Both the position numbers and the translations under genes were made by a program. Shown in pieces: positions 34,632 to 42,310 of a stretch of 49,201 nucleotides of DNA. A model generated the notes under the pieces. That model saw only the letters and a list, made by a program, of their open reading frames with translations. It made no database searches and was not told the origin of the DNA. Position 1 is the stretch's first letter; each line of letters begins with the position of its first letter. Origin of the DNA: Zafaria cholistanensis (lineage in GTDB: Bacteria > Actinomycetota > Actinomycetes > Actinomycetales > Micrococcaceae). Location: NCBI RefSeq assembly GCF_008580665.1, contig NZ_BKDJ01000006.1:1-49201 (forward strand), written 5' to 3'.

Positions 34632-35453
34632 CTACCGCGGTGGCCTCTGTGGCCAGTGCCCGCGCTCGGCCATGGCTTCGGCCAGCAGGTCGGCCCGGTC
34701 CGTCATCACGCCGTCGACGCCCAGGTCCAGCAGCCTGCGCATCCGGTCCGGATCATTGACCACCCACACGTGCACGTGCAGCCCGCGCCGGTGGGCCCGG
34801 CGCACGAACCCCGCAGTGGCCACGGGTATGGGGCCCTTGCGCACCGGCACCTGGAGCGCGTCGACCGCGCGCAGCAGCGGACCGATCCCGCCCAGGAGCC
34901 CCACCGGCCCCAGCAGCGCCGCCAGGGCCACTGTCGGGACGGATGCTCCCAGCGCGGCCGGCCTCGCCAGCGCCCGCCGCGCACTGGCGAGGCGGCGGGC
35001 GGAGAAGGAGCTCACCAGCACCCGGTCATAGGCATCCGCGGCCTCGATGTGCCGGGCCAGCAGGGCGGCTCCCGCCTGGTCCTTGACGTCCACGTTCAGC
35101 CGGATGTCCGGCCATTCGCCGAGGAGTTCGGCGAAGGTGGGGATGCGTCCGCGTCCGGCAACGCGCAACCGGCGCAGTTCGGCGTAGGTATGGTCCGCGA
35201 CCCGCCCGATGCCGTCGGTGGCCCGGTCCAGGCGCTCGTCGTGGAAGACCACCAGGACGCCGTCCCGGGTGGTGCGGACGTCGGTTTCGAGGTACCGGTA
35301 CCCGAGGCCGACGGCGGCGCGGAACGCTGCCATGGTGTTTTCGTCGCCGTCCGGGGCGAAGCCGCGGTGGGCGAAGGCCAGCGGCCGGCCGGCCGGTGTG
35401 CCGTCGGTATGATCGTGCAGGTAGGCGGCCCCGCGATCGCGCGCGCCGTTCAC
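34632..35453 (-). CDS. glycerophosphodiester phosphodiesterase
   Basis: 273 aa TIM-barrel enzyme hydrolysing glycerophosphodiesters to glycerol 3-phosphate and alcohol. AFAHRGFAPDGDENTMAAF has the catalytic HRG and ENT; ETDVRTTRDGVLVVFHDERL follows, then DGVMTDRAD near the C-terminus. No signal peptide, so cytoplasmic. GTG 35453 is supported by a TAAAAT box 7 nt upstream; frame extensions further upstream run through the divergent nitrilase-like gene and are rejected. Confidence 0.92.
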   Translation of the reverse strand: MNGARDRGAAYLHDHTDGTPAGRPLAFAHRGFAPDGDENTMAAFRAAVGLGYRYLETDVRTTRDGVLVVFHDERLDRATDGIGRVADHTYAELRRLRVAGRGRIPTFAELLGEWPDIRLNVDVKDQAGAALLARHIEAADAYDRVLVSSFSARRLASARRALARPAALGASVPTVALAALLGPVGLLGGIGPLLRAVDALQVPVRKGPIPVATAGFVRRAHRRGLHVHVWVVNDPDRMRRLLDLGVDGVMTDRADLLAEAMAERGHWPQRPPR

Positions 35454-35460
35454 CTTCCCG

Positions 35461-35466
35461 ATTTTA
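35461..35466 (-). promoter_or_regulatory. -10 box of a predicted leaderless GDPD transcript
   Basis: TAAAAT on the minus strand, 7 nt before the GTG at 35453, in a 34-bp divergent gap. Confidence 0.55.
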
Positions 35467-35487
35467 CCGCTGCGAGGAGCTGCCTCC

Positions 35488-36177
35488 ATGGATCCCGTGC
35501 TGGCCCGCGGCCTGCCTTCCCCCGACCCGCGGGAGAACCTGGCGACCATCCGGGACTGGGCGGCCGCGGCGGCGGGGGCCGGGTCCACGCTGCTGGCCAC
35601 CCCGGAACTGTTCTGCTCCGCCTCCAGCACCATGCCCGGCGGCTGGCTGCGGGCCCGGCTGGCCCACATAGCCAAAACGGAACGCATCGCCGTGGCCGCG
35701 TCCACCCCGGAGCAGGACGGCGAACTGACATATGTCTCGGCAAGCATATGGGACGCCAGGGGGGCCCTCGTGGCCCACGTGCGCAAGGTACGCCCCTCCG
35801 GCGCGCAACTGGACGCCGGATTCACCGGCTGGGATGGACCTCCTGCGCCGGTGGACATGAGGGGGCTGCTGCACCCTGCCCGGCACCCGGAGGCGGGCCT
35901 GTGGGCACTGGCCCTGGGCGAGGACGCCCGCATTCCGGAGCTGCGCCGGCACCTGGCCGGGATGGGAGCCCGCGCGGTCCTCAGGCTGCTTCCGGGAGCC
36001 ACCGTCCTGGAACCCCTTGAGGCCCCGCAGGCATGGGCCCCCACGCGCACGGGCGTCCCGTTCCCCCAGGCCGGCCCCCTCCCCGAGCCCCTGCTGAACC
36101 CGTTGCCGCGCCGGTTTGCCCGCTGGCAGGCCCCGCAGGACGGCCCGGCCGGCACCCCGCGCGCGTACGGCTCCTGA
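35488..36177 (+). CDS. carbon-nitrogen hydrolase (nitrilase superfamily) homologue without the catalytic cysteine
   Basis: 229 aa, short for the family (typically about 260-280). The first two triad members are recognisable: Glu in LLATPELF (E40) and Lys in AHVRKVRP (K100). The nucleophile elbow, normally CYDxxFPE, reads GEDARIPE (144-151): the Asp, Pro and Glu are kept but Cys is Gly144. The only Cys in the protein is C43. The C-terminal third is Pro-rich and lacks the family's final strands. GAGGAG 9 nt upstream of the ATG suggests it is translated. Likely a pseudo-amidase or a decaying gene. Confidence 0.75.
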   Translation: MDPVLARGLPSPDPRENLATIRDWAAAAAGAGSTLLATPELFCSASSTMPGGWLRARLAHIAKTERIAVAASTPEQDGELTYVSASIWDARGALVAHVRKVRPSGAQLDAGFTGWDGPPAPVDMRGLLHPARHPEAGLWALALGEDARIPELRRHLAGMGARAVLRLLPGATVLEPLEAPQAWAPTRTGVPFPQAGPLPEPLLNPLPRRFARWQAPQDGPAGTPRAYGS

Positions 36178-36229
36178 CCGCGGCAGAAGGTCCCCGGCAG
36201 AAGGTCCCCGGCCGGGCCGGGGCGCCCGG

Positions 36230-37030
36230 CTAGAGGCCCAGCAGTTCCTCGATGACCCGGGCGACGCCGTCCTCCTCCACGGTGCGGGCCACCGCGAAGG
36301 CCGCCGCCTGGGCCAGCGGGTGGCCCGATCCCATCGCGTAGCCGCGGCCGGCCCAGGCCAGCATCTCGACGTCGTTGGGCATGTCCCCGAAGGCTGCGAC
36401 ATCCTCGGCCGCGATGCCCAGTTCGGCGGCATAGGCTTCCAGCGCCACGGACTTGTTGACCTCCGGATGGGCCATCTCCACCAGGGAGACGTTGTAGGTC
36501 GAGTGCGTCACCGAGAGCAGGCTGCCCACCGCCGGGGTGACCTGCTGGAAGAACTCATCCGGGGTCAGGATGTGGGACTTGGCCAGAAACTTCACCACGC
36601 CCTCGGCGTGCAGCAGCCGGTGGTCCAGCGGCCCGGGAACCACCGAGTCCACCAGCGAACCGAGCGGTTCGCGCACGAAGTCGGACTCGAGGTGGAGGCC
36701 GTGCAGGGTTTCGGCGGCGAAGCGGGCTGCGGGCTCGATCCCGAGGATGATCCGCCGGACTTCCCGAAGCGCGGCGATGTCGACGGTCTTTGATTTGAGG
36801 ATCCGCCCGGCTTCGAGGTCGTAGACCAGGGCTCCATTGGAGCAGATCACGGTGCCCAGGTGCCCGAAGGCTTCGCGGACGGACTCAAGCCAGCGGAACG
36901 GACGGCCGGTGACGAAGACCACGTGGATCCCGGCCTCGCGGGCGGTCCGGAAGGCCTTCACCGTGCGGTCGGAGATCGTCCCGTCCGCACGGATGACGGT
37001 CCCGTCGAGGTCGCTCGCAATCAATCGCAC
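36230..37030 (-). CDS. HAD family hydrolase (Cof type)
   Basis: 266 aa. Motif I ASDLDGTVIRADG at the N-terminus, motif II VTGRP, Lys of motif III in HPEVNKSVALEAY, motif IV GDMPNDVEML. C2 cap between. Probable sugar-phosphate or cofactor phosphatase. GTG start at 37030 with TACAAT 6 nt upstream and no Shine-Dalgarno: predicted leaderless. Paralogous to the gene at 15497-16333. Confidence 0.93.
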   Translation of the reverse strand: MRLIASDLDGTVIRADGTISDRTVKAFRTAREAGIHVVFVTGRPFRWLESVREAFGHLGTVICSNGALVYDLEAGRILKSKTVDIAALREVRRIILGIEPAARFAAETLHGLHLESDFVREPLGSLVDSVVPGPLDHRLLHAEGVVKFLAKSHILTPDEFFQQVTPAVGSLLSVTHSTYNVSLVEMAHPEVNKSVALEAYAAELGIAAEDVAAFGDMPNDVEMLAWAGRGYAMGSGHPLAQAAAFAVARTVEEDGVARVIEELLGL

Positions 37031-37036
37031 CCCTGA

Positions 37037-37042
37037 ATTGTA
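37037..37042 (-). promoter_or_regulatory. -10 box of a predicted leaderless HAD hydrolase transcript
   Basis: TACAAT on the minus strand, 6 nt before the GTG at 37030. Confidence 0.6.
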
Positions 37043-37099
37043 CGGGCGATCGCCGGACGCCGGCCGGGGTCGCCGGCCAGGGTTGCTGGCCGGGGCCTC

Positions 37100-38020
37100 C
37101 TAGTGGTCGGGGATCTCGTGGCGGGAGGGCGGGTTGGCCCCGGCGCGGGAAACAGTCACCGCGGCGGCGCGGGCCGCGTGGGCGAGGAGCTCGGCCAGTT
37201 GGCCCGGGCTCATCCGGTGCAGCTCCTCACGCCGCGCGGCACCGACCAGCTCACGGTCCACCAGCGCCGAGAGCAGCGCGGCCATGAAGGAATCACCCGC
37301 CCCAACGGTGTCCACGACGTCCACCACCGGCGCATCGGCCCGGGCGGGGCCGCGGGCCACCAGTCCCCAGGGGCCGCGGGAACCGTACGTTGCCACGACC
37401 ATCGCCGGCCCCAGGGCCAGCCAGGCCCGCGCGGTCTCCTCGACCGTTCGCTCCGGGTAGAGCCACTCGAGGTCGCTGTCGCTGGCGCGCACCACGTCGC
37501 TGAGCTCAACGAAGCGTTCAACCTGCGCGACCGCCGCGGCATGGTCGCTCATGAAGGCCGGACGGATGTTCGGGTCGAAGGCGATGGTGGCGTGCGGGCG
37601 GGCCCGTCGCACGGCGTCGAGGACGGTGCTCGCTCCGGGTTCGAGGATCGCGGCGATGGAGCCGGTGTGGACCAGCTGGGCGTCGTCGAGGGCCTGCCCG
37701 CGCACGGCGCCAAACCCGGACAGGTCCCAGACCATGTCGAACTCGTAGGTGGCCGCGCCGACCGGATCGAGGTGTCCGCGGGCAGTGCTCGTGGGATAGG
37801 CATCCGGGGCCAGAACCTCAAGGACGCCGTTGGAACGCAGGTACTCATGGATCATCCGGCCGTATTCGTCGTCGCCGTACCGGCCCACGAACGTCACCGG
37901 ATGGCCCAGCCGGGCCAGGCCCACGGCCACATTCATCGGGCTGCCGCCCACATAGGTTTCGGGTGCTGAAATGCCGCCCGAGAGTACATCCACAAGGGCT
38001 TCACCAATGACTGCCAGCAC
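37100..38020 (-). CDS. PfkB-family carbohydrate kinase (fructokinase-like)
   Basis: 306 aa ribokinase-fold enzyme. Substrate signature GGSPMNVAVGLARLG, FDPNIRP, and the ATP/anion-hole signature DTVGAGDSFMAALL with catalytic Asp. N-terminus VIGEALVDV resembles bacterial fructokinases; sugar not certain. GTG 38020 with AAAGG 8-9 nt upstream, behind a recognisable promoter (38060-38087). Precedes the HAD phosphatase by 69 nt, a pairing that might form a sugar-phosphate module. Confidence 0.92.
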   Translation of the reverse strand: MLAVIGEALVDVLSGGISAPETYVGGSPMNVAVGLARLGHPVTFVGRYGDDEYGRMIHEYLRSNGVLEVLAPDAYPTSTARGHLDPVGAATYEFDMVWDLSGFGAVRGQALDDAQLVHTGSIAAILEPGASTVLDAVRRARPHATIAFDPNIRPAFMSDHAAAVAQVERFVELSDVVRASDSDLEWLYPERTVEETARAWLALGPAMVVATYGSRGPWGLVARGPARADAPVVDVVDTVGAGDSFMAALLSALVDRELVGAARREELHRMSPGQLAELLAHAARAAAVTVSRAGANPPSRHEIPDH

Positions 38021-38059
38021 TCCACAAACCTTTACCTAGGCATTGACGCGGTTGCGCCA

Positions 38060-38087
38060 AATATACCCCCTAGGAGGCGGGCTCCAA
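38060..38087 (-). promoter_or_regulatory. promoter of the PfkB kinase gene
   Basis: Minus-strand TTGGAG (38087-38082), 16 nt, TATATT (38065-38060); predicted start about 38053, leaving a leader of ~30 nt. Confidence 0.5.
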
Positions 38088-38112
38088 TGCCCCAAGGTCC
38101 TTCCCACCACGG

Positions 38113-38155
38113 AAAACCCGCCGCATGCCGCGGATTTTTGACGGTGCCGGGCGGG
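38113..38155 (-). terminator. terminator of the enoyl-CoA hydratase gene
   Basis: On the minus strand CCCGCC (38155-38150) pairs with GGCGGG (38122-38117), followed by TTTT; an inner CCGC-GGCAT-GCGG helix may extend it. Confidence 0.5.
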
Positions 38156-38157
38156 GT

Positions 38158-38961
38158 TCAGCGGCCCGGGAAAACCGGGGCCCGCTTCTCGACGAACGCC
38201 TTGCGGCCCACCACGCTGTCCTCGGTTCCGAAGGCCTCGCGGAAGCTGCGCACCTCTTCGTCCAGCCCGTCCTCCACGCCCAGGTCGGCAATCGCGTTCA
38301 GGGCCCGCTTGGCGTTGGCGACGGCGGTCGGGGCCTTTCCGGCGATCTCTGCCACAGTCGCCCTGGCGCCTTCCAGCAGGGACGGAACGTCCGCGAAGAC
38401 GGCATTGACCAAGCCGATCCGGTGCGCCTCGGCGGCGGTGATGCGCCGGCCGGTGTAGATCAGTTCGCGGGCCATGCCGATTCCGACGCGGCGCTGGAGG
38501 CGGACGGACCCGCCGAACCCCGGAACCAGCCCCAAGGCGACCTCCGGCTGCCCGAAGCTGGCGTTCGCGGACGCGTAGATGAAGTCGCAGGCCATGGCCA
38601 GTTCGCAGCCGCCGCCCAGCGCGAACCCGTTCACCGCCGCGATGACCGGCACCGGAAGCGCCTCCAGCCGCAGGGTCACCTGCTGCATCCGCCGCCCGTA
38701 GACCTCGGCCGTGTCCGGGTCCATCGCGGACATCTCCACGATGTCCGCTCCGGCCACGAAGGACTTCTCCCCCGCCCCTGTCAGCACGACCCCCCGCACC
38801 GGCCAGCCCTCATCCAGCCCGGCAAGCACCCCGGTGAGCTCCCACAGGTCCTCCACCACCTGGCCGGCGAGGGCGTTCAGGGCGGCCGGCCGGTCCACCG
38901 TCACCAGCAGGACGGCCCCGTCCTGTTCCACGCGCAGGGTCTTGTACGTGCCCCAGTCCAT
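38158..38961 (-). CDS. enoyl-CoA hydratase/isomerase family protein
   Basis: 267 aa crotonase fold. Oxyanion-hole segments FVAGADIVEMS and NGFALGGGCELAMACDFIYA; catalytic Glu region FGQPEVALGLVPGFGG. Likely hydrates short 2-enoyl-CoAs (3-hydroxybutyryl-CoA dehydratase type) in fatty-acid or amino-acid breakdown. AAAGGAG 6 nt before ATG 38961; the frame extension upstream has no homology. No other beta-oxidation genes nearby. Confidence 0.93.
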   Translation of the reverse strand: MDWGTYKTLRVEQDGAVLLVTVDRPAALNALAGQVVEDLWELTGVLAGLDEGWPVRGVVLTGAGEKSFVAGADIVEMSAMDPDTAEVYGRRMQQVTLRLEALPVPVIAAVNGFALGGGCELAMACDFIYASANASFGQPEVALGLVPGFGGSVRLQRRVGIGMARELIYTGRRITAAEAHRIGLVNAVFADVPSLLEGARATVAEIAGKAPTAVANAKRALNAIADLGVEDGLDEEVRSFREAFGTEDSVVGRKAFVEKRAPVFPGR

Positions 38962-39012
38962 GTTGGCTCCTTTGCGGTTCGGCAGGTCTTCCGCCCCCAG
39001 CATGCCACCTCT

Positions 39013-39026
39013 GTGTCCTGGGACAC
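39013..39026. promoter_or_regulatory. palindrome upstream of the enoyl-CoA hydratase gene
   Basis: GTGTCC-TG-GGACAC in the 146-bp gap between the ATP-grasp and hydratase genes, 52 nt upstream of the hydratase start. Possible operator for a TetR-type regulator; nothing else is recognisable in this gap. Confidence 0.35.
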
Positions 39027-39107
39027 GGCAGCACGCGGCGGGCACCGCGATTGTCCCCATGGCTGGCGCTGTCGCTGGCGCCGCCGCGGGCGCCCCCAGA
39101 GATGCGG

Positions 39108-40433
39108 TCAGGCCTGGCGGGGCGGGAACTGGCGGAACTTGCGGAACTGGTTCAGCGCGTTCAGGGCCAGGTAGACCAGCCGGCGCGGGTGGCGTTCGGC
39201 TTTGTAGAGCAACGGGTTGGAGACCTTTTTCTCCGTCATCAGGCGCAGCGCCTTGGACCCTACGGGACCGCGGGCGTGGCGGCGCAGCAGGGGCAGCGGC
39301 AGCACCGTGTACAGCCACTGGGTGCGCAGCACCTCGATTCCCTCAAGCCCTTCAGCCCCGGCCAGGCCCTCGCTCAGCCACGCGCCGGAGTCAGGCTCCC
39401 CGCCCGGCCGCGCGCCGGCGTCGTACTCCCCGCCGAGGTATTCGCGCACGTAGAACCGGGCCGCGTTGCGGCCGGCGGCGGTGAGGTAGTAGTGGTTGCG
39501 GCCCAGCCGGGGGTTCAGCTCGAAGAACTTCACAATGCCGTCGCGCGGGTCCAGCTTCGCGTCGAACATCGCGAACCCGGTCCACCCCAGATGGTCCAGG
39601 ATGCGCCGGCCCTGCGCGATCACCTCCGGCTCCACCGCGGTGACGATGCCCGCCGAGTTGCCCAGCACCAGCGGCGCGTGCTCCTCCACGACCACCTCGC
39701 CGTAGGCCGCGAAACGGACCAGGCCGTCCCCGCCGCTGAAGAAGGTGCACAGGCGCATGTTGGTGTCCCCGCCGGGCACCAGCTCCTGGAGGATGAACGC
39801 CTCGCGGTAGCCGGAGCCGGAGATGCGCTCCAGCAGGTCGGCCAGCTCGGCGGGGCCGTCGAGGGTGTGGACCTTCTGCTTGCCCGGGAACTTGGCGTGC
39901 ACCCAGGCGGAGCTGTCCGCAGGCTTGCCGATCAGCGGGAACGGGAGCTCTTCGGGCACCTGCCAGTCCCCTGCCGCGTGGGCGGCCATGTCCACGGCCA
40001 GCGTCCGCGGATGGGGCACCCCGAGTTCCGCACACAGGTCATAGAAGTTCTGCTTCAGCGCCGCCTGCTCCATCTTCTCCAGCGGCACGTAGGGGATCGT
40101 GTACCACTGCTCCAGGTCCGCGCGGCGGCGGGCGAGCAGCATGACCTGCAGGTCCAGCGAGCCGCAGAGCAGCAGCGGGCGCGGGTTGGCGCCGCCGGCG
40201 GTCAGGTCGCGGGCGATTTCCTGCAGGTGCGCCACCACGGCGTCGTCGTCCACCATGGTGCCGGCGGGACGCACGTCAATGGCGACGGAGTGCTCCAGCA
40301 CGCCGTTGGAGGCGGCCGGCACGGCGACGCTGACGGCGCCGTACGCCTCGTGGAACTCCCGCGCCAGCGAGTAGGTTCCAATGTCGCCGCCAAGGATGAC
40401 GGGCACGAAGGGTTGGGTCTGGGGAACACGCAT
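39108..40433 (-). CDS. ATP-grasp domain carboxylate-amine ligase
   Basis: 441 aa. N-terminal preATP domain VILGGDIGTYSLAREFHEAY, central ATP-grasp with FPLIGKPADSSAWVHAKF and AFILQELVPGG, and metal site FFELNPRLGRNHYY. It resembles ATP-grasp proteins of the D-aspartate ligase/COG3919 type, which activate a carboxylate and join it to an amine, for example in peptidoglycan cross-bridges; the substrate cannot be named from sequence. ATG 40433 has GGAG 5 nt upstream and also TAATTT 7 nt upstream, so it may be leaderless. Divergent from the SRPBCC gene. Confidence 0.85.
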   Translation of the reverse strand: MRVPQTQPFVPVILGGDIGTYSLAREFHEAYGAVSVAVPAASNGVLEHSVAIDVRPAGTMVDDDAVVAHLQEIARDLTAGGANPRPLLLCGSLDLQVMLLARRRADLEQWYTIPYVPLEKMEQAALKQNFYDLCAELGVPHPRTLAVDMAAHAAGDWQVPEELPFPLIGKPADSSAWVHAKFPGKQKVHTLDGPAELADLLERISGSGYREAFILQELVPGGDTNMRLCTFFSGGDGLVRFAAYGEVVVEEHAPLVLGNSAGIVTAVEPEVIAQGRRILDHLGWTGFAMFDAKLDPRDGIVKFFELNPRLGRNHYYLTAAGRNAARFYVREYLGGEYDAGARPGGEPDSGAWLSEGLAGAEGLEGIEVLRTQWLYTVLPLPLLRRHARGPVGSKALRLMTEKKVSNPLLYKAERHPRRLVYLALNALNQFRKFRQFPPRQA

Positions 40434-40440
40434 GTACTCC

Positions 40441-40446
40441 AAATTA
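40441..40446 (-). promoter_or_regulatory. -10 box upstream of the ATP-grasp gene (possibly leaderless)
   Basis: TAATTT on the minus strand, 7 nt before the ATG at 40433. Confidence 0.45.
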
Positions 40447-40575
40447 CCGGTTTTGGGCACGGCACCGGACGCACGGGGCGGTGCCGTTCGGTTCCGGTTT
40501 GTGCCCGGCCGCGCACTGGGGGATGATGCGGCGTGGACGACGCGCCCCGCCCGGGGCGCACCGGGAGGCAGGCGC

Positions 40576-41022
40576 ATGTTCGACGTCAGGGCAGAGACCG
40601 TGGTGCGGCGGCCGCAGGCGGAAGTTGCGGCCTTCTGCGCCGACCCGGAGAACGGCCCGCGCTGGCGCAGCGGATTGGCCACCGTCCGCACCATCAGCCC
40701 CGGCCGGATAGTGGCGGGGTCGCTCTTCGAGGTCGGCGGACGGATTTTGGGCAGGACGCGCGCCTGCACCTACCAGGTCATCGCGCACGAACCGGGCCGG
40801 CGGCTGGTGGTGCGCACCGGGACCCCGTTTGCGCTGGAGACCACCTACCTGTGGGAGGGCGAGGGCCCTGAGGCGACCCGGATGGTGCTGCGCACCACGG
40901 GGCAACCGCGCGGGCTGGCCCGGCTTACCGCCGCGGCGAAGGGGCGGGCGCTGCGCCGGGAGATAGTGAAGGACCTGCGCCGGCTGGCGATCGTGCTGGA
41001 GTTCGGCGGCGCGGGCAGGTAG
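40576..41022 (+). CDS. SRPBCC (START/polyketide cyclase-like) family protein
   Basis: 148 aa. N-terminal FDVRAETVVRRPQAEVAAFC and following WRSGLATVR fit the Bet v1-like lipid-binding fold used by polyketide_cyc2 proteins; YQVIAHEPGRRLVVRTG and the C-terminal amphipathic helix complete it. Ligand unknown. GGGAGG 7 nt before the ATG. Ends 7 nt before the stop of the convergent LysR-like gene. Confidence 0.85.
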   Translation: MFDVRAETVVRRPQAEVAAFCADPENGPRWRSGLATVRTISPGRIVAGSLFEVGGRILGRTRACTYQVIAHEPGRRLVVRTGTPFALETTYLWEGEGPEATRMVLRTTGQPRGLARLTAAAKGRALRREIVKDLRRLAIVLEFGGAGR

Positions 41023-41029
41023 GGGCCGG

Positions 41030-41785
41030 TCAGCGCTTTCCGCGCTTGGAACCGCCGGATTTCCCGGGCTTGCCCGGCTTGCCGCGGGACCCCTGGGCGG
41101 CGCCCCTGGCCCCCGGCTTCTGGGACCTTTGGCCGGCCTTGGGATCGGACCCCTGGCGCTTTTTCCGGGCGGCCGCGGCATCGGTCTGCTGGCGCTCCTG
41201 CACGGAGGGCTGGCGCGAGGAGTTGGCTGCACGCCCGCGGACGATCCCGATGAACTCCTCGATCTCCGGGTTCTCCGGGTCGTCTCCCTGCGGCCTGGCC
41301 CACGCCAGGCCGATCCGGGTGCTCGGCGCCCCCTCCAGGACCCGGTAGACCACGTCCTTGCGGTGGTACAGACGGGCCAGCGACATCGGAAGGACCAGCA
41401 GGCCGGCACCGGTGCCGACCACCTCCAGCGCCATCTTCGCTCCGCCGGCCTGCGCGTAGTCGTCCAGGTCCAGGAAATTGGCCCCGGACAGGTCATCCAG
41501 CGGAACGGCGTCGTCGTAGAGCTCGACGTCATGGTCCTTGGGGGCGCAGACCACGGGGAGCTCCTCGTAGAGCGGGATCACGTGGGTGGCGGCGCTGGCG
41601 GGGGAGGTCCCGTCCGGGAAGCGCACGAACACCAGGTCGGCGTCCCCGGAGGCGATCAGCCCCAGCGGGTCGCCGCCTTCGTACACGGAGGCCTCCAAAG
41701 GGCGCTCCGGATAGCGGTCGCGCCAACGGTCCAGCCATTTGCCCGGCGTAACGCCCGGGACAAAGGCGATCTTGAGTCCTGCCAC
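41030..41785 (-). CDS. stand-alone LysR-type substrate-binding domain with basic C-terminal tail
   Basis: 251 aa. Residues ~1-190 are the periplasmic-binding-like effector domain of LysR regulators (LKIAFVPGVTPGKWLDRW, PLYEELPVVCAPKDH, GLLVLPMSLARLYHR), but the N-terminal helix-turn-helix is absent: the protein starts directly with the first beta strand. The last ~55 residues are Lys/Arg/Gly/Pro/Ser-rich and disordered, able to bind nucleic acid non-specifically. GTG start, TAAGCT 6 nt upstream, no Shine-Dalgarno. No HTH coding sequence is visible upstream before the divergent DUF5997 gene, so this is the intact gene and not a truncation. Confidence 0.88.
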   Translation of the reverse strand: MAGLKIAFVPGVTPGKWLDRWRDRYPERPLEASVYEGGDPLGLIASGDADLVFVRFPDGTSPASAATHVIPLYEELPVVCAPKDHDVELYDDAVPLDDLSGANFLDLDDYAQAGGAKMALEVVGTGAGLLVLPMSLARLYHRKDVVYRVLEGAPSTRIGLAWARPQGDDPENPEIEEFIGIVRGRAANSSRQPSVQERQQTDAAAARKKRQGSDPKAGQRSQKPGARGAAQGSRGKPGKPGKSGGSKRGKR

Positions 41786-41791
41786 GGGCCC

Positions 41792-41797
41792 AGCTTA
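41792..41797 (-). promoter_or_regulatory. -10 box of a predicted leaderless LysR-domain transcript
   Basis: TAAGCT on the minus strand, 6 nt before the GTG at 41785. Confidence 0.55.
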
Positions 41798-41837
41798 GTA
41801 CCCGGCGGGAGGGTCCGGCTCCGGAGGCGGCTACCGG

Positions 41838-41843
41838 TACGCT
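41838..41843 (+). promoter_or_regulatory. -10 box of a predicted leaderless DUF5997 transcript
   Basis: TACGCT, 7 nt before the ATG at 41851. With the box at 41792-41797 this makes a divergent pair of leaderless promoters 65 bp from start codon to start codon. Confidence 0.55.
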
Positions 41844-41850
41844 TGATGGC

Positions 41851-42225
41851 ATGACGCAGAAGACCCCGCAGACCATGAAGCCGGCGACGGCCGCCAAGAA
41901 GCTCGGCATCTACCTTCCCGCCGCGCCTGCGGAGTTCCAGGAAAACCCGGTCTCCCGGGAGGCCCTCAATGAGCTGATGACCAACCCGCCGCAGTGGCTG
42001 CAGGACCTGCGCCAAAACGGCCCGCACCCGCGCCCCATCGTGGCCCAGAAACTGAATGTCTCCATCTCAGGGCTGGCCCGCGCCGGCATCACCGAGGCGC
42101 TGACCACCGCGGAGATCGAGGCCCTGATGGCCGACCGCCCGGAGTGGCTCCAGGCCGAGCGCGCCTCCATGGCCGCGGTCCGCGCCGAGGAGAAGCGCAT
42201 CAAGGAACAGCAGGCCAAGCCGTAG
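41851..42225 (+). CDS. DUF5997 family protein
   Basis: 124 aa, soluble, alpha-helical. Matches by pattern the small actinobacterial family DUF5997 (AAKKLGIYLPAAPAEFQE, NPPQWLQDLRQNGPHPRPIVAQKLNVS, GLARAGI), which is frequently divergent from the LysR-domain gene as here. The helix PIVAQKLNVSISGLARAGI has a helix-turn-helix-like look. Function unknown. Predicted leaderless start. Confidence 0.85.
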   Translation: MTQKTPQTMKPATAAKKLGIYLPAAPAEFQENPVSREALNELMTNPPQWLQDLRQNGPHPRPIVAQKLNVSISGLARAGITEALTTAEIEALMADRPEWLQAERASMAAVRAEEKRIKEQQAKP

Positions 42226-42310
42226 CGGAACTGCGGGCAGGGGGCGGGACGCAGCACAACCGCGCCCGCCAATTCGCTGCCCGTCCGGGGCATGGACCAG
42301 ACTGTGAGCC

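Noticed and set aside
41030-41785. Truncated LysR regulator (lost HTH)
   Set aside because: The upstream sequence belongs to a divergent promoter and the DUF5997 gene, and the ORF has its own -10 box; the short form appears to be the native gene.
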